NCBI GenBank assembly: GCA_900545345.1
Contig: UQYQ01000021.1
Coordinates: 1-42,353, forward strand
From: an uncultured Ruminococcus sp.
Lineage (GTDB): Bacteria; Bacillota; Clostridia; Oscillospirales; Ruminococcaceae
DNA length: 42,353 bases
Direction: 5' to 3'
Below, piece by piece: positions 26,918 through 34,946 of this stretch. Under the pieces are notes generated by a model. That model did not search any database. It had not been told where the DNA came from and saw nothing but the letters and a program-made list of their open reading frames with translations. Both the position numbers and the translations under genes were made by a program. The stretch's first letter is position 1. Every line of letters starts with the position of its first letter.

Positions 26918-27640
26918 TTAGTTTGGTGTGTAAAGGCGTTTGTATGGATTTTTTGTGTCGGGAGTTAAAACATAAAACTTGTGATTCATTATTTCGTCCT
27001 TATCTGCCCCGAATTTCTTGCAGTATTCCTTAACATATCCCTCAATTTCTGACAAATCAGCTTTTGCAGCTTCTTCTGCTTTCACCTGTTTAGGCAGGTC
27101 GGCAGGATAATTATTAGTCCTTAAAAATATCTTTCCGCCATGCATTCCAGTACCACAGAAATATCCTACTATCTGCTCATCTTCATAACCAAGCCCAAGA
27201 ACCACAATATATCCTCCTGCCTGATATTCGCCTAAAAAGCTTCCTGCTTTTCCGCCGATAACAAGTACAGGTACTTTGTCCATATAAGACTTCATATGTA
27301 TTCCCGCTCTGTAGCCTGCATCGTCTTTTACAAAAATCTTTCCGCCTCTCATCGCATAACCTGTTGCATCGCCTGACGAGCCGTTTATAGTAATAGTACC
27401 TTCATTCATAGTATCGCCCGTTGCGTCCTGAGCACTACCGTTTACGGTAATATTACTACCGTCAAGATAAGCACCAAGTGCGTTGCCCGGTGTTCCGTTA
27501 ATAATAATATCACCGCTTGAACGTCCTGCACCTATATATCTCTGACCCATACAATTATCTATAGTAATAGTTTTATCTTTACAAGCTTTCAGCTTTTTGT
27601 TTAATAACTGAAAGTGCATATCCCCTGCTGTAATATTCAT
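26918..27640 (-). CDS. Glutamate synthase GXGXG-domain subunit
   Basis: A 240-residue protein made of the repeated-glycine beta-helix found at the C-terminus of the GltB alpha chain: successive NGTPGNALGAYLDG, NGSAQDATGDTMNEG and NGSSGDATGYAMRGG repeats. In single-chain glutamate synthase this domain packs against the FMN and glutaminase domains and supports the ammonia tunnel. Here it is a separate last gene of the split enzyme, 13 bases after the flavoprotein gene. GGAGGCGG precedes the ATG. Confidence 0.9.
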   Translation of the reverse strand: MNITAGDMHFQLLNKKLKACKDKTITIDNCMGQRYIGAGRSSGDIIINGTPGNALGAYLDGSNITVNGSAQDATGDTMNEGTITINGSSGDATGYAMRGGKIFVKDDAGYRAGIHMKSYMDKVPVLVIGGKAGSFLGEYQAGGYIVVLGLGYEDEQIVGYFCGTGMHGGKIFLRTNNYPADLPKQVKAEEAAKADLSEIEGYVKEYCKKFGADKDEIMNHKFYVLTPDTKNPYKRLYTPN

Positions 27641-27653
27641 AAATTCCGCCTCC

Positions 27654-28880
27654 TTATTTTGCTAAAAACTCTTTGCGGCTTTTCTTTGAAAAAGCCATAA
27701 GCTGAGGTTTTTCTTTAATCAGGTCAAAATCAATCGAACTCAAAGGTGTCTGCTTTTTAATAAGACTTGTATAAATCCCTGCTCTGTTAATATCGCCAAT
27801 CATTATATAACCCTTGAGATGATTAGACTTATAAAAAAGCTTTTTGTAGCTTCCGTCAGATACATGAGTATAGCAGTCTCCGTCATATGTTCCGGCCGTA
27901 ATGATATGAAGTCCGAAAAATCCTATAGCGTTCATTGGAATGGCATTATCATAAACAGCATTTCCTCCTGCCATATTGACACCTGCTGTATGACCTTGCA
28001 TGTAAGCGTTCGGAAGCAGTGCCATAACCTTTTCACTATTACTGGAAACGTCATGTGATTCCGTACAGTCGCCTGCTGCATATATGTCTTTAATTGAAGT
28101 TTTGCACTTCTCGTCGGTTATAATTCCTCTGTTCACCTTTCCGTCAATGTCTGAAATCAGTGAAACACAGGGACGAACTCCGACAGCTAAAACTAACACA
28201 TCAAAGTCTATTTCAGCTCCGCTCACCAATGTTGCTTTGTTCTTTTCAAAAGCTTTTACACTGTCGCCCAAACAGAATTTAACACCCTCTGATTCAATGT
28301 GTTTTTGAACAATCGCTGAACCGTCTTTGTCTAAAATCGAAGGAAGAATTCTGTCAGCTAAGTCTACGACTGTCAGGCTTTCGACTTTATCGTTGATTCC
28401 CTCTGCACATTTAAGTCCGATAAGTCCTGCTCCGACGATAAGAACCTTGCTGTTTGGTGTTATAGCCTTGCCAAGCTTATGTGCATCGTCTAAAGTCATA
28501 AAGCTGAATTTTTTCTTCACCTTGTCAAGTCCGTCCATAGGCGGAATAAACGGTACAGAGCCTGTTGCTACCATAAGCTTTTCATACTCAATTTCTTTAC
28601 CGTCGGAAAGTATTACTTTCTTTTCTTTCTTATCTATTGATACAACAGTTTTGCCAAGCATTTTCTTGACTTTATTATCCTTATAAAAGCTGTCAGGACG
28701 ATATTTCATTCTCTGCTCATCTGTTTTTCCGTAAAGAAGATATGAGATAAGCGGTCTTGAATATGTGTGATGTGGTTCAGATGCAATAAGAGTTATTTCT
28801 CCATCCTTGTCAATGCTTCTTATTCCTTCAACACAGCCGACAGCACCTGCTGAGTTTCCGATAATTACATATTTACTCAT
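27654..28880 (-). CDS. NAD(P)/FAD-dependent oxidoreductase of the glutamate synthase cluster
   Basis: A 408-residue flavoprotein of the rubredoxin/ferredoxin-NAD reductase type. It has an N-terminal FAD motif (GNSAGAVGC), an NAD(P) motif (VLIVGAGLIGLKCAE) near residue 145 and the second FAD motif (IYAAGDCTES) near 270. It probably carries electrons between a pyridine nucleotide and the cluster ferredoxin, replacing GltD. Two consecutive ATGs (28883 and 28880) overlap or abut the stop of the ferredoxin gene; the second has better spacing from GGAGG. Translational coupling is likely. Confidence 0.85.
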   Translation of the reverse strand: MSKYVIIGNSAGAVGCVEGIRSIDKDGEITLIASEPHHTYSRPLISYLLYGKTDEQRMKYRPDSFYKDNKVKKMLGKTVVSIDKKEKKVILSDGKEIEYEKLMVATGSVPFIPPMDGLDKVKKKFSFMTLDDAHKLGKAITPNSKVLIVGAGLIGLKCAEGINDKVESLTVVDLADRILPSILDKDGSAIVQKHIESEGVKFCLGDSVKAFEKNKATLVSGAEIDFDVLVLAVGVRPCVSLISDIDGKVNRGIITDEKCKTSIKDIYAAGDCTESHDVSSNSEKVMALLPNAYMQGHTAGVNMAGGNAVYDNAIPMNAIGFFGLHIITAGTYDGDCYTHVSDGSYKKLFYKSNHLKGYIMIGDINRAGIYTSLIKKQTPLSSIDFDLIKEKPQLMAFSKKSRKEFLAK

Positions 28881-28882
28881 CA

Positions 28883-29317
28883 TTAATCCTCCACTTCTTC
28901 AAATACTATCGCTCTGTTCGGACAGCCCTCAACACATGCAGGTTTTCCGTTAGAATTTTTCAAACAAAGCTCGCACTTTTGTACAACGCCGTCATCTGAA
29001 GGCATTATCGCACCATACGGACATGATAGAATACAGGTATAGCATCCTACGCATTTTTCTTTATCAATCTGTATAACGCCGTCAACTATCGACAACGCAC
29101 CTGTGATGCATCCTTTTACACATGCAGGGTCTTCACAGTGACGGCATAAAACCGCAAAAGAAATTCCGTCATGCTCTTCAACCTGAATTCTTGGATTGAT
29201 TTTAACATTTTTCAAAGCCTTTGCCATATTATCTTTTCCCGAATTCGCAAAAGCACAGTGATATTCGCACAAATGGCATCCCAGACACCATTTTTCATCT
29301 ACATAAATTCGTTTCAT
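28883..29317 (-). CDS. Polyferredoxin-like 4Fe-4S protein
   Basis: A 144-residue protein with four cysteine groups: CLGCHLCEYHC, CRHCEDPACVKGC, CVGCYTCILSCP and CELC followed by CVEGCP. This is the pattern of HycB/DmsB-like electron-transfer subunits with several 4Fe-4S clusters. Placed between the flavoprotein and the FMN subunit, it most likely relays electrons to glutamate synthase. The start follows AAAGGAG; a 174-base spacer without a clear terminator separates it from the FMN subunit gene. Confidence 0.88.
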   Translation of the reverse strand: MKRIYVDEKWCLGCHLCEYHCAFANSGKDNMAKALKNVKINPRIQVEEHDGISFAVLCRHCEDPACVKGCITGALSIVDGVIQIDKEKCVGCYTCILSCPYGAIMPSDDGVVQKCELCLKNSNGKPACVEGCPNRAIVFEEVED

Positions 29318-29491
29318 AAGCTACTCCTTTAAAGCGTGTCAACACACGCAGTTATATAAAAAACTTTTATTACTCTATATCAAACTTCGACCTGCTGACA
29401 GCATGACACTGTAACAAGTAAAACCCTGCCGTTTTGCAAACTTTCCTATTTAACGAACTTTACAAAAGCAGCAGTATAAGCGTCATCGCTG

Positions 29492-30997
29492 CTATTCACC
29501 GGCGTGTTTTATACCAAGAATCTGTAACTCTTTTTCATTTAAGCCGATACCTCTGAGCATTAATCTGTTTCCTCTGAGTGACTCAATAGAGTTAATACCC
29601 ATACCGCCCATCATCTCTTTGATTTCGTGATTCCAAGCAGTGAGAAGATTAACAAGTCTTTTATAACCGATATCAGGATTAAGTCTTCTGACGAGGTCTT
29701 CTCTCTGAGTTGCAATACCCCAGTTGCATTTTCCGCTTTGACAGTTCCTGCACAAATGACAGCCAAGTGCCATAAGTGCCGAAGTTCCGATATATACAGC
29801 ATCAGCACCAAGTGCAACTGCCTTAACAATATCTGCTGATGAACGGATAGAACCGCCGACTACTATTGAAACTCTGTTTCTGATTCCCTCTTCACGAAGT
29901 CTTTGGTCAACGCTTGCGAGTGCAAGCTCAATAGGAATACCCACATTATCTCTTATTCTGGTAGGAGCAGCTCCTGTTCCTCCTCTGTATCCGTCAATTG
30001 CAATTATATCAGCTCCGCTTCTTGCAATACCCGAAGCAATAGCCGCAACATTATGTACTGCTGCAATTTTTACGATAACAGGTTTTTTATAGTCAGAAGC
30101 TTCTTTCAGTGAATAAACAAGCTGTCTTAAATCTTCAATTGAATATATGTCATGATGAGGTGCAGGTGAAATAGCGTCTGAACCCTCGGGAATCATTCTT
30201 GTCTTTGAAATATCATCGCCGACTTTAATTCCCGGAAGATGACCGCCGATACCCGGCTTTGCACCCTGTCCCATTTTAATCTCTATTGCAGCACCTGCAT
30301 TCAGATAATTTTTATGAACTCCGAAACGACCTGAAGCCACCTGAACAATAGTATGAGGTCCGTACTGATAGAAATCCTTATGAAGACCTCCCTCACCTGT
30401 GTTATAGAATGTTCCGAGTTCCTCAGCGGCTCTTGCTAAGCTCGCATGAGCATTATAACTGATAGAACCGTATGACATAGCCGAAAACATAATAGGAATT
30501 TCAAGCTTTAACTGAGGAGTCAGGTTATTCTTAATCTCACCCTTTGAGTTAAATTCAACCTTTTCGGGCTTTGCCCCCAAGAATACTTTAGTTTCCATAG
30601 GCTCACGAAGCGGGTCGATAGACGGGTTTGTAACCTGAGAAGCGTTTATAAGCATTTTATCCCAATAGATAGGATAATTCTTAGGATTACCCATAGATGA
30701 AAGCAATACTCCGCCTGAGCCTGCCTGCCTGTATATTTCATTTATATGCTCACCTGTCCAGTTTGCATTTTCTCTGAAGGTATGATTGGTCTTAACAATT
30801 TTAAGTGCCCTTGTCGGACATAATGCCACACATCTGTGGCAGCACACGCACTTTGAATTGTCAGCAGTCATACAGCCTAAATCTTCATCAAATTTGTGAA
30901 CCTCATTTGCACACTGGCGTTCGCATACACGACAGCCGATACATTTATCCTTATCCCTTACAACCTCATATTCGGGATATAAAAAATCTATTGCCAT
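29492..30997 (-). CDS. Glutamate synthase FMN-domain subunit with N-terminal ferredoxin
   Basis: Catalytic glutamate-forming subunit (2-oxoglutarate plus ammonia and electrons) of the split, archaeal-type enzyme; 501 residues. Two 4Fe-4S motifs are at the N-terminus (CIGCRVCERQC and CVCCHRCVALCP). The FMN-binding barrel follows (AMSYGSISYNAH, GEGGLHKDFYQYG, GQGAKPGIGGHLPG, IDGYRGGTGAAP). Near the C-terminus CHLCRNCQSGKC provides further cluster ligands. TGGAGGATTAG precedes the ATG. The ferredoxin fusion fits electron delivery by the neighbouring polyferredoxin and flavoprotein. Confidence 0.93.
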   Translation of the reverse strand: MAIDFLYPEYEVVRDKDKCIGCRVCERQCANEVHKFDEDLGCMTADNSKCVCCHRCVALCPTRALKIVKTNHTFRENANWTGEHINEIYRQAGSGGVLLSSMGNPKNYPIYWDKMLINASQVTNPSIDPLREPMETKVFLGAKPEKVEFNSKGEIKNNLTPQLKLEIPIMFSAMSYGSISYNAHASLARAAEELGTFYNTGEGGLHKDFYQYGPHTIVQVASGRFGVHKNYLNAGAAIEIKMGQGAKPGIGGHLPGIKVGDDISKTRMIPEGSDAISPAPHHDIYSIEDLRQLVYSLKEASDYKKPVIVKIAAVHNVAAIASGIARSGADIIAIDGYRGGTGAAPTRIRDNVGIPIELALASVDQRLREEGIRNRVSIVVGGSIRSSADIVKAVALGADAVYIGTSALMALGCHLCRNCQSGKCNWGIATQREDLVRRLNPDIGYKRLVNLLTAWNHEIKEMMGGMGINSIESLRGNRLMLRGIGLNEKELQILGIKHAGE

Positions 30998-31118
30998 TAC
31001 TAATCCTCCATCCTCGCAGGGTGTTATTCCTGCTCACAGTTTGAATTTAATTTAACAACTTATTTATTTTTCAAACTTATTATCCGCCGTTAAGAAAAAT
31101 TTTAATTAATTCGGCTTA

Positions 31119-32216
31119 TCAATAATCAGTAGTGTTGCCGTCCAGAGTTACGATTACCGGTTCTCCGCCCTTAGGTGACCAAATTCTGTCAAGCTCAGGC
31201 TCAATAACTCTGATAGCACATTCTTCACTCGCCATATAAACCATATCGTCCTTTTCACCTATTACCATTGAACGAAGCTTCAATCTGTCATTAAGTGCCA
31301 TGAGCCCTCCGTCAAATCCTAAAATAATTGAGAAAGGTCCTGTAATCAAAAGTCCCGGGAAAGCGTTTCTTAAATAATTAAGCTTATCTCTTTCTTTTTT
31401 AGGCATGCTGTCAATTGTTGACCAGAACGGTGCTGCAATTACACTTGCCGCATCTTCAAGTGAAAGCTTCTGCTTTCTCAAAAGATAGTCTATTATATAT
31501 GTAATAACTTCAGTATCTGTCTGAAGTGTACATTTGTACCCGTACATCTCAATATTTCTTCTGTTTGCGTCATAGCTTGAAATCTCACCGTTGTGTACTA
31601 TTGAATAGTCAAGCATTGCAAAAGGGTGAGCTCCGCCCCACCAGCCGGGGGTGTTTGTAGGGTATCTTCCGTGTGCTGTCCAAGCGTAGCCCTCATATTC
31701 GTCCAGTCTGAAATAATCTCCGACATCCTCCGGGAAGCCTACAGCCTTGAAAACACCCATGTTCTTTCCGCATGAAAAAACATATGCACCGTCAATGTTG
31801 GAGTTGATATTGATAACACTTCTCGTTACAAACTCTTTTTCATCAAGCTGACTGTCAGTCAGCTTTGTCGGAAGCGGATTAATAAAATACCTCCATATAA
31901 GCGGTTCGGCAGTTATAGCCTTATTTGGCTTAACAGGGATTTTTGACAAGTTAATAATATCAAAATGCCTGTCTAAAAATCTTTCGCATTCTTCCCTTGC
32001 TTTATTGGAATCATAAAAAACATGAAAAGCATACAAGTCTTTATACTGCGGATAGATTCCGTATCCCGCAAAACCTCCGCCCAGTCCGTTGGAACGGTCA
32101 TGCATCGTCGCAATTGAACTGACTATTTTTGAACCATTGATTTTCTTCCCGCTTTTTGAAATCATTCCGGAAATCGCACAGCCGGAAGGAATTCTTATCT
32201 CTCCCTCTTTTAGCAT
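31119..32216 (-). CDS. Glutamate synthase glutaminase-domain subunit
   Basis: A 365-residue class II glutamine amidotransferase that releases ammonia for the FMN subunit. The probable nucleophile is Cys13 in SGCAISGM, which implies removal of a 12-residue propeptide. Other family segments are present (GGGFAGYGIYP, HGRYPTNTPGWWGGAHPF, VHNGEISSYDANRR, LQTDTEV). AAGGAGGATG precedes the ATG. It is the first gene of the five-gene glt cluster, transcribed from a strong promoter through a leader holding a terminator-like structure. Confidence 0.92.
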   Translation of the reverse strand: MLKEGEIRIPSGCAISGMISKSGKKINGSKIVSSIATMHDRSNGLGGGFAGYGIYPQYKDLYAFHVFYDSNKAREECERFLDRHFDIINLSKIPVKPNKAITAEPLIWRYFINPLPTKLTDSQLDEKEFVTRSVININSNIDGAYVFSCGKNMGVFKAVGFPEDVGDYFRLDEYEGYAWTAHGRYPTNTPGWWGGAHPFAMLDYSIVHNGEISSYDANRRNIEMYGYKCTLQTDTEVITYIIDYLLRKQKLSLEDAASVIAAPFWSTIDSMPKKERDKLNYLRNAFPGLLITGPFSIILGFDGGLMALNDRLKLRSMVIGEKDDMVYMASEECAIRVIEPELDRIWSPKGGEPVIVTLDGNTTDY

Positions 32217-32266
32217 ACAAGCATCCTCCTTATAAATTATATTTTAATTTCATTTAATCTGAAAAT

Positions 32267-32318
32267 AAAAAAACGCTCACAAAACAGCCGCAGTCATAAC
32301 TGCCGCTGAAGTGAACGC
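32267..32318 (-). terminator. Leader terminator-like structure of the glt operon
   Basis: In the 5' leader, an outer stem (CGTTCAC with GTGAGCG) encloses an inner hairpin (CAGCGGCAG with CTGCGGCTG, one mismatch), followed by seven Ts on the minus strand. Its position between promoter and first gene suggests attenuation. Unlike the glnN and amt leaders I cannot find an overlapping AAAGNN hairpin. Confidence 0.65.
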
Positions 32319-32352
32319 CATTGTCCCGAATATTTACTTTTAAACTTTTAAT

Positions 32353-32381
32353 ATTTTACCATAGTTTTTTTTGTTTGTCAA
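32353..32381 (-). promoter_or_regulatory. glt operon promoter
   Basis: TTGACA (32376-32381) and TAAAAT (32353-32358) on the minus strand with a 17-bp spacer. Between this and the glnN promoter (32382-32624) the sequence is very AT-rich and I see no gene or clear operator. Confidence 0.75.
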
Positions 32382-32624
32382 CACTTTTTGGATAAAAAAT
32401 AAAATAAAAATTCATTTTCTGCAATTTTAATGGCTTAATTTAGTTTTTTTGTTTGAATTTTGCAAGTTTCAAAATAAATCCTGCATTTATATAATATACT
32501 ATAATAATGTATATTCGAATAAAACCTTAATATCTCATAATTATTAAAAATGACCAAAACTTAAAGTCATTAGTTAATTTTCTTTGAAACTATATACAAA
32601 TATAAAAAAAACTTCAAAAAACCC

Positions 32625-32653
32625 TTGACAAATTAAAACAAAAAGAATATACT
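32625..32653 (+). promoter_or_regulatory. glnN promoter
   Basis: TTGACA (32625-32630) and TATACT (32648-32653) with a 17-bp spacer; transcription should begin near 32660, directly before the leader hairpin. Confidence 0.8.
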
Positions 32654-32663
32654 AACATTGTAA

Positions 32664-32710
32664 ACAGCAAAGGCGCTGTGGACACTTTAATGTCCGCAGT
32701 GTCTTTTTTT
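32664..32710 (+). promoter_or_regulatory. glnN leader: hexaloop hairpin overlapping a terminator
   Basis: ACAGC (32664-32668) and GCTGT (32675-32679) close a six-base loop AAAGGC, with A at position 1 and G at position 4, the ANTAR recognition pattern. The same GCTGT starts a 10-bp terminator stem (GCTGTGGACA with TGTCCGCAGT, loop 32685-32690) followed by a T run at 32704-32710. The two folds exclude each other, as in ANTAR antitermination. Published ANTAR targets usually have two such hairpins; only one is visible here. Confidence 0.7.
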
Positions 32711-32742
32711 ATTATTATTTTATTGAAACGGAGGAAACTCAA

Positions 32743-34824
32743 ATGAGCAACATTCCTGGACAATTCGGCGAAGACGTTTTCAACCTAAAGGTTATGAAAG
32801 AAAGATTGCCGAAGGAAACATTTAAAGCTTTGAAGAAAACTATCGACAATGCTGAGCCTTTGGATTTGTCAGTTGCCAATGTTGTAGCAAATGCAATGAA
32901 AGACTGGGCAGTTGAAAAAGGTGCGACACATTTTACTCACTGGTTCCAGCCGATGACAGGTATAACAGCTGAAAAACACGACAGCTTTATTTCACCTACA
33001 AAAGACGGCGGAGTAATTATGGAATTCAGCGGAAAAGAACTTATTAAAGGTGAACCTGATGCTTCATCATTTCCATCAGGCGGACTGAGAGCAACATTTG
33101 AAGCAAGAGGATACACAGCATGGGACCCTACTTCATTTGCATTTATCAAGGATGGTTCGCTCTGCATTCCTACAGCTTTCTGTTCTTATACCGGTGAAGC
33201 ACTTGACAAGAAAACTCCTTTGCTTCGTTCAATGGAAGCTGTATCAAAATCAGCTCTTAAAATTTTAGACTTATTCGGCGTAAAGGCAAACAGAGTTTCT
33301 TCTACTGTTGGTCCTGAGCAGGAATATTTCCTGATTGAAAGAGAAGATTATGCTAAGAGAAAAGACCTTATTTATACAGGAAGAACATTATTCGGTGCTC
33401 CTGCTCCTAAAGGACAAGAGCTTGAAGACCACTATTTCGGCTCTGTAAAAATGAGAGTTTCCGCTTACATGAAAGACTTGGACGAAGAACTTTGGAAGCT
33501 GGGAATTTCAGCTAAAACAAAGCACAATGAGGTTGCTCCTTGTCAGCATGAGCTTGCTCCTATTTTCTCAACGACAAACATCGCTTCCGACCACAACCAA
33601 CTGACTATGGAAGCTATGAGAAAGGTTGCTAAAAAGCATGGATTTAAGTGCCTTCTTCACGAAAAGCCTTTTGCAGGTGTAAACGGAAGCGGTAAGCACA
33701 ACAACTGGTCGCTTTCAACTGACACAGGTCTGAACCTTTTAGACCCCGGAAAAACACCTTCTGAAAATGCACAATTTTTATTGTTCTTAACAGCGGTAAT
33801 CAAAGCTGTAAACAAATATCAGGACTTACTCAGACTTTCAGTTGCAACAGCGGGAAATGACCACAGACTCGGTGCTAACGAAGCTCCGCCTGCAATTATT
33901 TCGATTTTCTTAGGTGATGAACTTACAGCCATTCTCGACGCTATATGCAACGATGTTGACTATGACGGTGACGGAGTTGCAGATCTTCAAATCGGTGTTG
34001 ATGTTCTTCCTTCTTTCCCTAAGGATAACACAGACAGAAACAGAACCTCACCTTTTGCATTTACAGGTAACAGATTTGAATTCAGAATGCCAGGTTCAAG
34101 GCTTTCAGTTGCAGGACCTAACACAGTGATTAATACAATCGTTGCTGAAGTATTAGATGAATTCGCAGAAAAATTGACAGGTGCTGAGGATTTCCAGGCA
34201 ACACTTCATGATCTAATCAAAACAACAATCAAAGAAAACCAGGAAATCATATTCAACGGTGACGGATACAGTGATGAATGGCCGATTGAAGCCGAAAAGA
34301 GAGGTCTTTTGAATCTAAAATCTACTCCAGATGCTATTCCGCACTTTGCTGATCCTAAAAACATAGAAGTTTTTGAAAAGCACGGCGTTTATACCGAAAC
34401 GGAAATCAACTCAAGAGTTGAAATTCTTTTAGAAGAATATGTTAAGATTATAAACATTGAAGCTCTGACAATGATAGATATGGCTAAGAAAGATATTCTT
34501 CCTGCTGTTTCATCATATGTAAGAAAGCTAAGCCAGACAGCAAAACTTGCAAAAGAGTGCGGTGCTGAGCCTGAATATGAAATTGACCTTGTTAAAAAGC
34601 TTATAGCTTTAGAGAAAGAAACTTATAATAATCTTCAGGTTCTTGAAGACCTCACAGTTAAGGCTTCGGGAATTGAGGACATGAAGGAAGCTTCAAAATT
34701 CTATCATGACGAAATTCTCACAGCTATGGGTATGCTGAGAGCACCTGCCGATCAGCTTGAAACTCTTGTAGGTGAAAAATACTGGCCATATCCGACATAC
34801 GGAAAAATGCTATTCTATGTATAA
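32743..34824 (+). CDS. glnN: Glutamine synthetase type III
   Basis: Makes glutamine from glutamate, ammonia and ATP; the main assimilation enzyme in this window. Type III enzymes are about 690-730 residues; this one is 693. Catalytic blocks are intact: GPEQEYFLIERED near residue 195, KHNEVAPCQHELAP near 265, NGSGKHNNWSLS near 312 and AGNDHRLGANEAPPA near 370. AACGGAGGAAA precedes the ATG. Expression is probably controlled by the attenuator in its leader. amt follows after a second attenuator, so the two may share transcripts. Confidence 0.97.
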   Translation: MSNIPGQFGEDVFNLKVMKERLPKETFKALKKTIDNAEPLDLSVANVVANAMKDWAVEKGATHFTHWFQPMTGITAEKHDSFISPTKDGGVIMEFSGKELIKGEPDASSFPSGGLRATFEARGYTAWDPTSFAFIKDGSLCIPTAFCSYTGEALDKKTPLLRSMEAVSKSALKILDLFGVKANRVSSTVGPEQEYFLIEREDYAKRKDLIYTGRTLFGAPAPKGQELEDHYFGSVKMRVSAYMKDLDEELWKLGISAKTKHNEVAPCQHELAPIFSTTNIASDHNQLTMEAMRKVAKKHGFKCLLHEKPFAGVNGSGKHNNWSLSTDTGLNLLDPGKTPSENAQFLLFLTAVIKAVNKYQDLLRLSVATAGNDHRLGANEAPPAIISIFLGDELTAILDAICNDVDYDGDGVADLQIGVDVLPSFPKDNTDRNRTSPFAFTGNRFEFRMPGSRLSVAGPNTVINTIVAEVLDEFAEKLTGAEDFQATLHDLIKTTIKENQEIIFNGDGYSDEWPIEAEKRGLLNLKSTPDAIPHFADPKNIEVFEKHGVYTETEINSRVEILLEEYVKIINIEALTMIDMAKKDILPAVSSYVRKLSQTAKLAKECGAEPEYEIDLVKKLIALEKETYNNLQVLEDLTVKASGIEDMKEASKFYHDEILTAMGMLRAPADQLETLVGEKYWPYPTYGKMLFYV

Positions 34825-34855
34825 TATAATTACTTAAAACTAAATACTTATTAAA

Positions 34856-34913
34856 GTACAAAGAGGTACAGATTTCTTAGGGAAAAACCCTATAGAAAAT
34901 CTGTACCTTTTTT
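34856..34913 (+). promoter_or_regulatory. amt leader: hexaloop hairpin overlapping a terminator
   Basis: GTAC (34856-34859) and GTAC (34866-34869) close a loop AAAGAG, again A1 and G4. The second GTAC lies inside the 5' arm of a long terminator hairpin (arms about 34864-34883 and 34888-34908, T run to 34913). The stem of the small hairpin is only four base pairs. A TATAAT at 34820-34825 lacks a good -35 box, so glnN read-through could be the main input. Confidence 0.6.
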
Positions 34914-34946
34914 ATATTTAAACAATCTTTAAAGGAGAGATTTATT

